The position numbers and the translations under genes are program-made. Source: Apostichopus japonicus (Eukaryota; Echinodermata; Holothuroidea; Aspidochirotida; Stichopodidae). From it: DNA of 64,000 nt. The stretch is from positions 21,229,713-21,293,712 of the forward strand of contig NC_092574.1 of NCBI RefSeq assembly GCF_037975245.1, read 5' to 3'. Of this stretch, positions 13,101 through 25,576 are shown piece after piece; the first letter of the stretch is position 1, and each line of letters opens with the position of its first letter. The notes below the pieces were generated by a model. That model saw only the letters and a list, made by a program, of their open reading frames with translations. It did not search any database and was not told the origin of the DNA.

Positions 13101-15548
13101 TGCCCCCCCCCCAAATTGTTATTGTTGAAGGGGATATTGAAAGTTCCCTTGAGTATGACTTTTTTTCCCTGCTCTTTCATTAAAAGTTGATTAAGGTAGA
13201 TTACTTGAAACTGGTGTGACATTGGGAAGTGAATAATTTATCACAATATCACAAAATGCTATGCAAAATGGTCAAATTGCTAATTATTTGTGTAATTATA
13301 ACTGTTCTTTAACCATCGATATTGTTAAAAATGAAAGAGCCTTCAGAACTGCGGTACAAAATTTGAATTTGAATTCTAAACTATTGCCGGCATAAGTAGA
13401 TGAAAGTACTTCATAATATTACAAAATCCCCAGATTTATAACCAAAAATCCTATAAGTTCATTTACTTGCATTATTTAATCACATGGTTACAGTCTTGAT
13501 GTAAGGAGACTGAAGCTAAGAGCTGATGGATCAAGTAGTTTGGTATTAGTGCCCAATAAACCCAATACCCATTGTATTAATGCCCAATTAACTTATTCTA
13601 TATTTTACATGCAAAATCATTTATTTGTGATCTCTTAAAGCTGTTTAGCGAAATCCTACATGCATAAGTTTTGCCTTTTTGCTTGAGGTTAAATTTTATA
13701 ATTTTTGTAGAATACAATGCAGCATGTTCATTCTGCTTTCAAGAATTCTTTTAAGCTATATACGCCTACAGTGGACTTACAACCTTCCTTACCGGTTTGA
13801 ACCTCTGGACAAACAATCAGCGTCCATAGCCTAGTAGTGAGGGTGTCTGCATATAAAGTGGATACGTATATATATATATATATATATTCTGTAAAATGAT
13901 CAGGAAAATGTACATACTATATGCACTCCCTATTGTATTTCAAATTCTGAACATTGATGAAAGTATTAAACCTGTCAATAGACAAATCGAAATGTTTGTC
14001 ACATAGGTCACCAATAATGGAGATCATTTCTACAAAGGGTGCTGTCATATTGGTCCAAACAGGCTCTGGGTTCTAATGCGAATGATCTATCCTGTTAACA
14101 GATCTCCAGAGATCTTGTATAGCATTGTAACATATCTCAGTCCGTGAGATAATTGTGAAAGTATGTTGAAAAGAGATCTCTTCTTCCAAAAACTACAAGA
14201 AGAATTTGGTATATAAACTCCATTTCGCAGGCTTGCAAGGATACAAGTTTTCTGCCGTTCAAAGCTTAAACACAGTTAAGCGTACGTGATTGAAAATACC
14301 TCAAAGAAGCTTTTTGATTTGTTGACAGCCAGAAGTGTGTAAAGTTGCCAAGGAATGGTGGGCAACATTTCATTACTAAATTGTGATCTAGGTATGAGTG
14401 GTAACAACTGTTTGTTAGTTCGGATATGTCCCACTGTGTGTGATTTAGGGAATGTGCAGGCCTGTAGTTTGCCCAGGAGTGTTTGTCAGAGATTCCTCAA
14501 AGGAATATTCACGGATGTCAGAGGCTTTTCTAAGTTACGCGGAAGTAGAAAGGACGGATATGAAAGCGCACTCTGTTGATTTAAGGCGTGGCTCCCCATG
14601 ATAAACAATAATACAGTTTTGCCATGCCGGCAAGGAAATGTGTGATGACATTTAGTAGATCAAAATGAACGTTCGTTGATAACTCAAAAATTGTTTCCGT
14701 TCATTAAATGCTCACTGTGTAATAGTAAACCTGTTTATATCACAAAACCATGTCAAGCAATTGATCCGCATGCAGACAGATTGACAAAGATAACATGCGA
14801 TTAAAAAGTTCAAGCAATTGATGTAAATCACAAAATCTGATTGAAAATCACATAAATCTGATATTTTTGATTCTTTTTTCTTCAAATAAAACAAAAATGC
14901 CAACCCTGTTTAGCAATTCCAAGGGTTAAGCTGTTCCACAATATATCTAGATGGTTCTCCAGAGAAATATCCTCATGATTGCCAAATTTCAGATCTTGTC
15001 TCAGAAATAATTCTCAAGAAAAAAAAAAGGGACAGCAGCCTTCGTGCTTGTCATAAATTTATAGCATTAAATATGATCATGCATGAAGGGATAAAAAAAT
15101 AAAAATGTGAACAACTGTCGATAGGATGCATCAATTTATATACAAACCTGCCAAGCTTGCCAAGAATTTTTTGTAGCTTGTGTTGGTTTAAAATGTTTGC
15201 TATGTGCAGTCAAGTACATAAGCTACATTTTAGACTTCAGATATATCAGCTATATATATACCTAATCTCGTCTTGTATTTGAAAAGGATTTTGCTGACAG
15301 ATATTTTTTTTTCCACAGATGGATTGATTGGGATATATTCTTTCGCTTTGCTTTTCATCATGTCCTTGACTGCTTTTAGATATCTTATGTTTTGTATTCC
15401 ATTGCCACTTGCAATATTTTTTATTCAAGGTCATTCATGCAAAAATTCATGTAAGCTAGCTTAAAATCCTATTCCATTTGTACGTTTCAGTTGATATTGT
15501 CGGTAGAAGTTCGACAAGTTGTCCTACATATTTTGGCTACTTTACCTT
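10106..15548. other. Non-coding stretch
   Basis: It holds G/C homopolymer tracts (about 11017-11040 and 13104-13114), a TA run (13867) and a ~45-bp block at 13231-13286 that recurs at 38515-38562. No exon is supported. Confidence 0.55.
13867..13888. repeat. TA microsatellite
   Basis: A pure alternating TA run of about 22 bp. Confidence 0.9.
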
Positions 15549-15720
15549 ATAATAATCATAATAATAATATGCAGTTCTTATAAAGTGCAAAAAACATCTT
15601 GATGCGGTGAGAAAAACAAGAAGAAAAAAAACGGAAACATAAAAACAACACAGACAAAAGTACACAAGGCACGTGCAAGGAAACTTATAAAAGATCACAG
15701 GAAATATTAAATGTTTTCAA
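15549..15720 (-). mobile_element. Retroelement 3' tail (ATA microsatellite type)
   Basis: An ATAATAATCATAATAATA stretch is followed by GCAGTTCTTATAAAGTGC and CATCTTGATGCGGTG. Read on the minus strand this is a CACCGCATC...CACTTTATAAGAACTGC end leading into a TTA-rich tail, a form common at SINE/LINE 3' ends in marine invertebrates. There is no coding sequence. The boundary on the right is uncertain. Confidence 0.4.
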
Positions 15721-16605
15721 ATGAATTTTTTTTTGAAGGTTTTGGCCATTTTCTTCTTTTTTTTGGGCTTCCACTTCATTTGTTAACACTATTTAAGTTG
15801 CATTTTGCCCTTGAATTTGCTACAGTCTGTTTAGTACCACACCTAAACAGTAAAGCAAGATAATTAACATACCTGGAATGTATTCGTTTTAATTAGTCCA
15901 CCAGGAACAATGACAATTAGGCACAAAAGTCAAAGGTTTGCAAGTGAAAATTTCAGGAAATTAAAAAGATTATATTTTACGTGTTGGACACACTAAATGT
16001 TCTTCTTACTATTAACTAGGAGCAGTCAAAATGACTTGAAGGATCTACTTGCAAATATTTTAATTAGATTTGAGGAAGGCTGTAGGTAGGTATTTGTATT
16101 CTGTGCTGGCAGGAGTACACATATAGGGATGCATGCACATGGCAAGCTGTATGTGTACTTTATAGTGATGCATATAGCATATTAAGCATGCATGCTGCCA
16201 ATATGTTAAGTTGGGTTCAAATTAATGTCTTAACTATTTAAAAGAAAGCATAGGTGGGGAAGATTTCTTTGTGTAGAGCATGGATTTTTTTTAAAGTATG
16301 AGTCATTTCCTCCCCCCCCCCCATATTGTGGCATTTTTCTAGTGTAAACAAACTTTTGACTGGAAAAGTTCAACTTTTTTATGTCAACACAACCACCCCA
16401 ATCTTCCTCTGTCCCCCCCCCCCCCCCCCCCGCCAAAAAAGCATTGAAAATGAAAGTTGCAGGATACAGGAAACTCTCAACTTACGAGTTTTTGAAAATG
16501 GATCGCGACTGAAATTGGGCCGGATCTGTCCAAGTTGTTTCAAAATGTTCACGGGTGGTGCATACAATTATAGTGTGTAACACCCATCAATTAAGCATGT
16601 TGTAA

Positions 16606-16663
<58 letters not shown>

Positions 16664-17788
16664 CATTTAAATGCAACAGATATATTGGAGGTACCAAAAT
16701 GAAACCCAATTGTAAAATTTCTATAATTAAACAATTAGCTCAATTTGTAGGAAATTACAGTAAAAGGCAAAGACTTCCTTTTTGTGACAAAAACTTCTCA
16801 TGTATGCCCGGTAGAGAAACAAAGTTTGTATGTCTTCGGAAACCAGTATTGATGAGGCAGTTGGATGCTTCTATCGTGTTCAGATACTCCCGAGATTTAA
16901 TCAGGCTGTTAAAGGTTACCATCCATTCTCTTGTAAGTTTATATTTCAATGCATCTTTCTGCTTTGTAGTGTCAAGCCTACTCGAGACACACCACTCATC
17001 GAGTCCTACAGGTGTGCACCTCAATCGATTACACTCGAAATGATTTCTGTGTCACGGCAAATAAAATTCTTTCACCTAGATAGGTCAGGTTTCGCCCAAG
17101 AACTCTAAAATCTGGGTCTCATCATTAGAAAATTTTGAAAGTTTTTAATCTTTACCGACTAACGTTTCTTGAAAAAGAAAGCCTTTTCTTTCATAAACTG
17201 ACGACGGAAATATAAGGAAATTAATGCTCGAAGGTTTCGAGAAAAAAGGTTTTCTCAAAGGGCTAATTTGTAGCGTAAGGCTTGACGGAATTGATTGAAG
17301 AATTCGCTAATGAATATTCGTTAGATGTTTTAACAGTAAGATCTCAGATTTCATTAACTTTGGTCATTTTATCTTCGATCCACCAGTTGATCATATACCG
17401 GTTCATGTCAGGTGTGATGCTAATTTAAGTCTGTTCAGTCTTGGTTTTTGTTTCCACAATACATGTGATCGTAATATACATACTCAGAGATAACGGACTT
17501 GGCAAATGGTTGATTGCAAAAGCTTGCCTGTAGTTACTTGCAATAATTAAACACATTGACAATATTGTGGCCCCTAGATATAGTATTATTACACCAAATT
17601 ATCTGGGACAAGAATTTTTTAAGTTGTTGGGAGAATTATTCATCAGAAGCACCTCTACCACATAATGGTTAAGAGTATGGATTTTACTGTGAATTAAGTC
17701 AGAGCAGTTTATTTTATTAGTGTTTTCATTTACATGTGAGTATAATTAATATAAAATGAATTCCTACAGTAAACAGACTGGGAGACTT
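15721..17788. other. Non-coding stretch with homopolymers
   Basis: It contains a C run of about 20 nt near 16413-16431 and the long TA run at 16612. Overlapping open frames on both strands at 16699-17108 show no domain and no splice context. Confidence 0.5.
16612..16660. repeat. TA microsatellite, long
   Basis: A pure TA run of about 49 bp within a generally AT-rich stretch; a likely replication-slippage and length-polymorphism site. Confidence 0.95.
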
Positions 17789-17800
17789 ACCATGGTTGTA

Positions 17801-18034
17801 TTTATGTATTTTAGATCCTCCTGCAAGCTGGAACTCCCAAAGAAGCCTCATTGGCTTATCAAAGCCGCAAGCTGACCGAAGTCAGTCTCTTAGATTCATA
17901 TTTAACGTCCATGATTATGAATTGTCAATTGTCAACAACTCTGTAACTGGACGACATACATTAATCTTGGAGTGACTCGAAACAGGGCACTTATGATTGG
18001 CAGGCACCGGCATTAACCACTGAGCTAACACTCC
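17801..18034 (-). mobile_element. tRNA-derived SINE, copy 1
   Basis: Read on the minus strand, it starts GGAGTGTTAGCTCAGTGG, which contains a Pol III A box (TAGCTCAGTGG). A degraded B-box region follows, then a shared ~150-bp body ending GGATCTAAAATACATAAA. Its flanks resemble each other: ACCATGGTTG at 17789-17798 and ACCAGTGGTTG at 18035-18045. This is a likely target duplication of about 10 bp with one indel, fitting LINE-mediated insertion. Confidence 0.85.
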
Positions 18035-18370
18035 ACCAGTGGTTGCACCTAGTGAAAAGATGACATCAGAGCACACTGAACATTTGCCAGTCTCATGGTA
18101 GGACTATTAATACCATGATATATCTGCAAAATGAAAGTGTTTTTTTAATTTTTTTTTTAAAGCTTTTTGAGAGGACTGGTCATCACAAAACAAGGGTATT
18201 AGTTGTTGTATTATCCTTAGCCAACTATAGTTAAATCTACTAAGCAATGTTGGAGACTTGGTCTCATGATATAGCTATAGTGACACAATGACATCATACA
18301 ATGGGAACAAGGCAGCTTCATGATAAAAACAGGACAGAGCATGATATCTCTCAAATGGAACAAGTTGTTG

Positions 18371-18710
18371 CTTTAGCTATCCGTGAGGGGGAGGTGCTCA
18401 TCACAGTATCATTATCGTTAAAAGGTATCAGTATCATTAAAAGATGCATTAGAAAACATTAGCTATTCGTGAGGGGGAGCTGCTCATCACAGTATCATTA
18501 TCGTTAAAAAGTATCAGTATCATTAAAAGATGCATTAGAAAACATTAGCTTAAGCCATCCGTGAGGAGGAGGTGCTCATTACAGTATCATTATCGTTAAA
18601 AAGTATCAGTATCATTAAAAGATGTATTAGAAAACATTGGCTTTAGCTATCCCTGAGGGGGAGGTGCTCATCACAGTATCATCATTGTTAAAAGGTGTCA
18701 GTATCATTTA
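18371..18710. repeat. Four-copy tandem repeat, ~86-92-bp unit
   Basis: Units begin TAGCTATCCGTGAGGGGGAG near 18374, 18460, 18552 and 18644. Each includes CACAGTATCATTATCGTTAA and AGTATCATTAAAAGATG. The first three are very similar; the fourth diverges at its end. Confidence 0.92.
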
Positions 18711-19339
18711 CGATGTGTGTACGATTGTGTACAAAGTTTAATAACATTCGAGAACTATTTAATGCTGCCATCTCTCATCTTGATCCTAGCTTTCATTTGA
18801 ATATATCTATGGAAAAGCTTGAAATCCAATTCTGATTTGATCAATCAAGATGTCATTATGTTTTTGGCACACTATTCAGTACCAAGTTAACGATGTGTTT
18901 ACTCGTCATTTCAACTGGGAAATTTTGCATCATTGTAAGCCTCTTGGTGTATAATTGTTCTAAGTTCTGTAACATGAATCTCTCCTCTCCCCTCTCCCCC
19001 CCCCCCCCCTCCAGGTCTTATCTTCCACATCCTATGGTTCTCAATGCTAGTGGCTCCTACGTTTTGACATTTATTCGATAACTGCTTAACTTTTAATTAA
19101 AACCTCTTTTGTTTTATCATTGTGTTCATACCGGCTCTCGCAGTTCAGTTAATTAAATATGACCATCTTACAATGATCCATCATTTATCGAACCTTAGAC
19201 TTAATATGTAACATTATTTCTCCCAATTAGTCAAAGATATTGGAATTTGTACTTCAGCAGCTCAAGAATGAGACAAAAATGGACAAATTTTTGACTACAC
19301 TGTATTTTGCTAGATTTTTTTTCTCTTTGCCTGCACTTA

Positions 19340-19365
19340 TTATATATATATATATATATATATAT
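19340..19365. repeat. TA microsatellite
   Basis: A pure alternating TA run of about 26 bp. Confidence 0.9.
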
Positions 19366-19638
19366 GCTTATTAATGGCAGCTTCTATACACACGGGAGCA
19401 TTTTATTCGTTATCAATCTGCTGTTTGCTTATGTGAGCATGTAATTCTTAGGCTAGACGTGACTCATACGGTCTTCAGTTGCCACTTAAAAAGGAAGGTA
19501 TTCTGCACTTAAGTATCACAGATATTTTTTACATATATATGCACCCATGTGTGGAACTTTAAAAAAAAAATATCTTCATCTTGTTTGACTTTGAGTCAAG
19601 TTTTGCAGTCATGTTGCTTTATTTCCAGTACAATTCAA

Positions 19639-19852
19639 GGACATAATGCTGGAGATTCCAGGCGATGTTTTTTTTTCTTTCTTTTTTTTCATTTAAATGT
19701 GAATTATACAAGTTGAAAATGATACCTAAATATTTCTAAGTATACAATGGACATAATGCTGGAGAGTCTGGGCAATGTTTTTTCATTTTTTCCCCCATTT
19801 AAATGTGAATTATACAAGTTGAAAATGATACCTAAATATTGCTAAGTATTTG
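19639..19852. repeat. 110-bp tandem duplication
   Basis: GGACATAATGCTGGAGA occurs at 19639 and 19749. Each copy ends in a shared CATTTAAATGTGAATTATAC...ATACCTAAATATT segment. The T-rich centre differs in length. Confidence 0.9.
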
Positions 19853-20335
19853 GCAATAAGGATGTCAGGTAGATTCTTTGCAGCTGCACATGAAAGGGGT
19901 ATAAGCCTCCATTTTTAACTTTATACAGAGGACGAACAGAGGACAGTCATTCTGATCACAAAAGTGGATTGACTTGAATTCAGGTCATTCACTGATCACT
20001 AATTGCCCTGTAACATTGCACCCAAAGATTCTATACTCTATTTCCACAAAAAAATTAACAAAAAAACTTCCTTTTTTTCTGTACTTTAAAATGGGTGACT
20101 AAGACCCAATTTTAGTCTTGCTTGATGTCATAGCCCCAAGAAAATAAAAATTATTTCCAGTACTATGGTAATGTTTCTGTAGCTATTTCAGTTTTCAAGA
20201 TATTTACCTTTTGAAATATACTAATTCTCTGGAATGCTACTTTAAGGCTTTAAAACTTGGTGATGTTGATTAAGTGTTGACCAAACAAAAATGTGTTCAA
20301 AAAAGTTTCATATATATAATCAACAGAGCAATCCT

Positions 20336-20640
20336 TTATGCTGGCGTCACACTGTCCCGAAGTTGACACCAGATGGACACACGATAAAGAAAATGTTCAA
20401 ATTCGGCTCTGATCATAAAAAACATCGGGCCATTCGTGAGGGCATCTAAAGCCATCGTATGATCGCCGGTGGAGTTTTTCAGGCTCCGGCAGCAACTTCG
20501 TGAGCGGTGGCAAAATCTTTGGCATGCCAAAAAATTGCTGGAAGACCTTGCGAAGGTTCATTTTCGTGTTGAATTCGTGTGTCCATTTTGCCCTTCGTAA
20601 GACCATCGTGAGGGCATCTTACTAATCAAATCGTGTCATA
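20336..20640. other. CpG-bearing island with short internal repeats, unknown
   Basis: The block starting TGCTGGCGTCACACTGTCCC is richer in CpG than its flanks and repeats CGTGAGGGCATCT at about 20436 and 20607. It looks like a decayed transposable element end, but I cannot find a matching second terminus. Short open frames on the minus strand show no domain. Confidence 0.35.
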
Positions 20641-20720
20641 GTCAATCGTGTGGTATAGAAACTACAAGCTGGACTGGTAGCAATGTTTTTCAACAGTCTA
20701 CGACACATCAGAAGTACCGT

Positions 20721-21004
20721 TTGGGTCTAAAGTCATCCTTCAACATGAAGCATACAGTACTAGTTCATTTAATATTGATATATTGAATGATCGATTTTAT
20801 TGTTGTTGAACATTGTTGTTATTTTAAGTTATGTTATTGACATGTTTGTATTAGTAAACAGGATACCTTTTGGGTCTAAAGTCATCCTTCAAACATGAAG
20901 CACACTAGTACATTTAACATTGATATATTGAACGATCAATTTGAATGATGTTGTTGTTATTTTAAATAACTTTATTCACATGATTGTATTAGTAAACAGG
21001 ATAT
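20721..21004. repeat. 149-bp tandem duplication
   Basis: TTGGGTCTAAAGTCATCCTT starts at 20721 and 20870. Both copies end in GTATTAGTAAACAGGATA. There are small indels in the TTGTTG-rich centre. Confidence 0.9.
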
Positions 21005-21929
21005 ATCACTTTAGTCCGATCTACTTTTACTATTATGTACGTGTATTAATTGTTTATCCATGATTGTTAGCAGACTATTAATGTAAACATAAAGTAGTAA
21101 ATTATAGATATCTTTCACCAAAATTGATGTAATCCTTCTGAAAACCAAAGTGCAAATATTAATGTAAGTTTAGACAGACAGAAATTAAATCTAAATTTAC
21201 TTTATTACTCTTTGTTTTTTTAGTTACCTTTTGTGATTGATATATTAAGCAATTATAGAAGCATGTTTGCTTCCCTCTACTAAAGCAATTACATGTCTGT
21301 AATTTGTTGTTGTTGTTTTGAACACCATTTTTGCTGGCCTCTGCTTTTGAAGTTGCTTAAATTTATTGACCCTTTGATTTGACTAAAATTCCAGTCCGTT
21401 TTCTGTGACAAATCGATGTTTTTCGGATGTAGGATGTTTGTGAAAGTTGGCTTGCACTATGTAGAAATCAAGTTAAATTTTAAGAGTTTTTCTTTCATGT
21501 TAGGGTGTTGATGCTTAGTAGGGCAATCTATGACTATCAGACTGTTTTTAACGGCTCCCTCGTTTCCCGCCTCTCGGCTACTCTCATCTCAGAAAGATAC
21601 ACTGATCTTTTTCCAGTCTTTGACGTCAAGGCCTCCTTAACTGACCACAAACAAAACGAGAGAAGCGTTCCATAAGAAAGTAATTAATACCCTGACGACT
21701 TAACCTTTCCATTTTGATGAGTCCCGTGGGTAAATAATTCCCTTTCAAGCTCTTAATCTGAGAGCTATAAAGCAACACAAACTCCCAGGGCTAACACTGT
21801 AAGGTTCTCACTCGTTCAGAAATTTCTTCCCAAAACGTTCCTCCGTGCACTCGACTAGAAGGGAAAGAAAATGCACTTTGCCAAGCTGATGAATTATACA
21901 TGACTCGGTGCCCATTTGCCTAGCCAGGC

Positions 21930-22202
21930 CAGGTGTCTCTTGCACTGTTTTTTTTGCTACTTCCCAACTTTCTGCCCGAAAAAGGGCGTGAAGTTTGCCG
22001 AAGCACAACTCAATTACAGCCGGCTTTTCCTCCCCCGTCTGACGACGTGAAAGCACCGGCCAACCAGGCGAGTACTCGCATATTAGATGAGAGACGTCTG
22101 AGCGCTGCGTACGCGGCGAGAATTCATCTCGACATTTGTGTAGTAGAGCTCGCTTGGATCGTCTTATTGTCCGACTGAATGGAGTTACTCGATTAGTTCA
22201 GA
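21930..22202 (+). promoter_or_regulatory. CpG-rich, promoter-like stretch upstream of the 22203 ATG
   Basis: CpG dinucleotides are dense here (for example GAGCGCTGCGTACGCGGCGAG near 22100, and GACGACGTGAAAG near 22040), whereas the flanks are AT-rich and CpG-poor. No convincing TATA box or initiator is placed. The open frames on both strands look like by-products of the composition. The call as a promoter or 5' UTR is inference from composition and from the phase-compatible donor that follows. Confidence 0.3.
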
Positions 22203-22260
22203 ATGGAAACATGCGTGACGCAGCAGTTGCAACCGACTAGCAAGGACCGCAGCCGAACAG
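22203..22260 (+). CDS. Second candidate alternative first exon in a CpG-rich patch
   Basis: An ATG at 22203, with an in-frame TAG three codons upstream, opens 19 codons plus one base and ends at ACAG|GTGGGG (22260/22261). The donor is phase 1 and compatible with the 59401 acceptor (G plus CC gives Ala). The peptide starts METCVTQQLQPTSK and has no recognisable domain. It sits at the 3' edge of a stretch (about 21930-22260) with many CpG dinucleotides, which is unusual in this AT-rich window and would fit a promoter-proximal exon. The donor is weaker than the one at 34675. It could instead belong to another transcript or be non-coding. Confidence 0.28.
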
Positions 22261-22639
22261 GTGGGGACTGTATATGGTATTTTATTTTGATTTATTTTCG
22301 TCGTCTTTGGGACAACAAATCTTTACGCATCCAGAGGAATCTTGTTTTTCTTTGTTCTTTTTTCTTTCTTCACCATCGATTGAATTGATGTTAGCAGATG
22401 ACTCGAATCCCGCCACGTGTTTATAGGGGGATTGTTTAAGTTGTTTTCTAAAGTTATTACGTGGATCGAATTACATATGGGACTCTGGTAGTCCAGGTTG
22501 TTTATCGGTTTTTATTGATATTTTAGGATACATCAAGGTTATTGCCAGAGTTAACATAACTGTACTAAAAAAGAAATGTTAAATTAGCCTGTAACTATTG
22601 CTGTTCTACTTTGGGCTCTATTAAAGGGTTTATATATAG

Positions 22640-23560
22640 GAAACCTGTTGAAGTTTGCTGGGTTTGGTAGATTGTGGGGGTTTTGGGGTAGCAAGAACTA
22701 AGTTTTGCAGTCAAGTTCAGGAGGTGGGTGTAGGGATAGTGGAACTACACTCTGACCGGTTCTTGATGTGGGGTGTCTTTAGACTATAATAAGGGACTGG
22801 ACATATATATCGATATAGGGCGTATACAGTGACAGCTGGTAATCTATTATTTGGATAGGCTTTCTACTGATGGTAGGGTATAGTTGTATTAAAAACTGCT
22901 CATAGTAGTTGAGTTTGTAGAGATAGGGAAGTCATAAGCTGTCTACTTTTGATGTAGGGTGTTTGTAGGCTATTAAAGGGGAATGTTACATATTGATAGG
23001 GTGTAGAGCGAGCCTAGAAACTCTTATTTGGATAAGTTCAACAGATGCTAGGGTGTAGCTGTAGTCAAATCTGTCATTCCTCGTCATGGGTGTTGTAATA
23101 GCCAAACAAGCTTAGTAAGATTCTGATACATAGGGTGCAAATACTAAAAGGAGACTGCCTTACTGCCAGGCCTTGACATAGGGTATAGTGATGGGGGGAG
23201 GGGGTAGGGGGTGGCCCTGGTGTAAAGTCTGTAGTAGAAGGAAGAACATCTTATTTTGATGGTTTTTACATAGTTTGGTGTAAATGTGCTGTAATAGATA
23301 TAACTCCCACTCTGTAATATGGAGTATAAGTTCTGATACCTCTGTTAAGGGCTCTGACTTCAGCATGGTTGCAGGGATAAAGGGAAACTGGCTTTCTCTG
23401 TCACATTCTGCAGAAGGGTGTGGTAATTAGAGAAACTAACCTTATCTGGCTTTTGCTGTGAGTGTAGATTTGGGAAGTTATTCTGTTTTGCTAGGTTTTG
23501 TTAAAGGGTTGTAGATGTATGAAATTGTTGCCTTCTGCCATGCTGGTGTAGACTTTAGTA
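22640..23560. repeat. Highly degenerate tandem array, ~50-bp period
   Basis: The motif GATGTAGGGTGT and variants (GATGTGGGGTGTC, GATAGGGTGTAG, GATGCTAGGGTGTAGC, ACATAGGGTATAG) recurs every ~45-60 bp, with looser partners such as TTATTTGGATAGG. Copies are strongly diverged, which suggests an old minisatellite. There is no coding signal. Confidence 0.6.
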
Positions 23561-25490
23561 ATCGGGTAGTATTTCAATGCCTTTCAACACCTATGTGGGG
23601 GATAACATGCAACTAACGTAATGCTGTGGGTGGAGCTGTTCCAGTCATCGCTTTAAGGTTTTTAAAATGTTGCTAAGCTCATAAAGCTGTAAAAACTCTT
23701 AAAACAAGTACTAATATTACAAAGTAATTTTGGCATCAAATGGACAGACGATTTTACTGACCTGCGTTAAAATTAACTCAACGTCTACAGGACTATTATG
23801 TAAAACCTCAAGTTAAATTGTTTAGGATGAGCAGTGGATAATAATTCCCTGTAAAATGAAAAGTCTCGGCTAAGCTGGTACAAAGTCAGTGTATATCAAA
23901 TTATTTGAATATGTAGCAAAACCAATAATCGTGTCCTCACAATAGAGTCTATTAATTAATTGTAGGAAACTAATTTGCTGAAATGATCTATTTCCAAATG
24001 TGTGCTTCAAAAGGAAGATAAAAAAAAATTCATCCCTTGTTACCTTTTCGATACTTCTATTGACCTTATGATTTTTGGATTTGACCAACCCCACACCTTT
24101 CCCCCTCTCCCTCCCCTCCCCATCCACTCCCCTCCCCCTCAGATTTCCATTATATGTAGTAACAAGCCAGAATCTAATGACCATCACCAGTATTCTAAAC
24201 TTTCAGCTATACTTGCATAAAGTCTTTGTATCAAACCGACTGAAATTATGGGCAATAATAAAAATAGAAAAACAATTTTTAGTTCCAGCTGCTCCCTATG
24301 TGTAGCATAACTATCCTAATTAGCATACTAAAAGCTTACAATTCCCAGAGATATCTCGATATGATTTATTTTCCATATATAAATTTTACCCTAAAGACAA
24401 TAGACTACACATACAGAATAATTTTCACTACACTCAGCAAGAATTTTTGGGAAGTTATTGCATAAATAGACGAAGGAACAACTCCCTTCATAGTGTAACC
24501 ATGCCAACACAATTTCGGTCATGAATATCTTTGGAACCTCTTCGAACGTCTACTCAAAGTAGAAGTATGCTCATCACAAAGTGGAATAAAAATCGTTTAT
24601 TTGAATTGCAGAGGACTTAAGATGAGCAGAAACTTATTAATTCACAACATTTATTAATTAAATTATCGGGGTCTCCTGCCCTTGGAACTGGGGCCCTGTT
24701 GAAGATGGTCAGCATGTGGAATATAGTAAAAATTTCTTTTCAAGTTATATTCTGATTTTGACAAAATATCTGAAATGCTAATGTTTGAAAAGAATTATCA
24801 TAGTATTTTATATTTGAGAAATTTTCACTAATTGATATATGCTAAATGATGCAAAATACACATTCTAAATAATGCTTAATAAATGTGTTTTTAAGCTGTA
24901 GTATAGACAATGCCAAGTGAAATAAGAGAGAAAATAAGACCCCCTGTCCAGGAAGGTATTATCTCTTCCAAAAGTAGCCATATATAGCAATACATGATAA
25001 ACCTGCCTTCCAGGATTAAAACTAATCCCTTGATCTGATGAAATGTAGATATATCACGCACGATTTAGTGGCTTACGGAGGGGATCGCAAATTAAATCTA
25101 ACATCCGTCGATGGCCTGACGAGATTCTCGGATGTCTGAAAATGAGCACAGATCATAATGAGCAACGTCTGAACCGCACGTACGTACGTACGTCTCTAAT
25201 GTTCGTCTGAGGCCCACTGCATCTTAACCACTTGTAGCCAAGTCTGTAAGATAAGCATCTTAATCTGGATAAATAGTTAACATAAAACAGTCTCTAGTAT
25301 ATTGTCTGCACTGGCTGGGTACATAGAGAGCCCGGTTATTTCCCTGCAGGTGTTAAGTGTGCCCTGCCCGGTGCTTTGTTGTAGGATGATAGGTAGAAGA
25401 ACAAGTTGTTGGGTGTAAAATCTGGAAGATGAATGGTTGAGCTGGAAGTGTCACCTCTTTAACCACGGAAAGGCACGCTCGGAGGTCGGG
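23561..25490. other. Non-coding stretch
   Basis: It has a C/T-rich tract at 24080-24140 and ACGT repeats at 25179-25193. A slightly CpG-richer patch at 25060-25200 has no open frame of note. Confidence 0.5.
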
Positions 25491-25493
25491 TCA

Positions 25494-25576
25494 TAGAGGG
25501 AGCCGAGCTTGGCGTAGAGGGACCCAGGCTTGGTGTAGAGGGAGCCGTGCTTGGTTAAGAGGGAGCCAGGCTGTGA
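25494..25576. repeat. 21-bp minisatellite, four units
   Basis: Units TAGAGGGAGCCGAGCTTGGC and variants start at 25494, 25515, 25536 and 25557. Confidence 0.9.

Noticed and set aside
16699-17108. Overlapping open frames on both strands (89-114 codons)
   Set aside because: No recognisable domain, no splice context and equal openness on both strands.
24002-24305. Proline-rich open frames
   Set aside because: They arise from the C/T-rich tract at 24080-24140 and have no other coding support.
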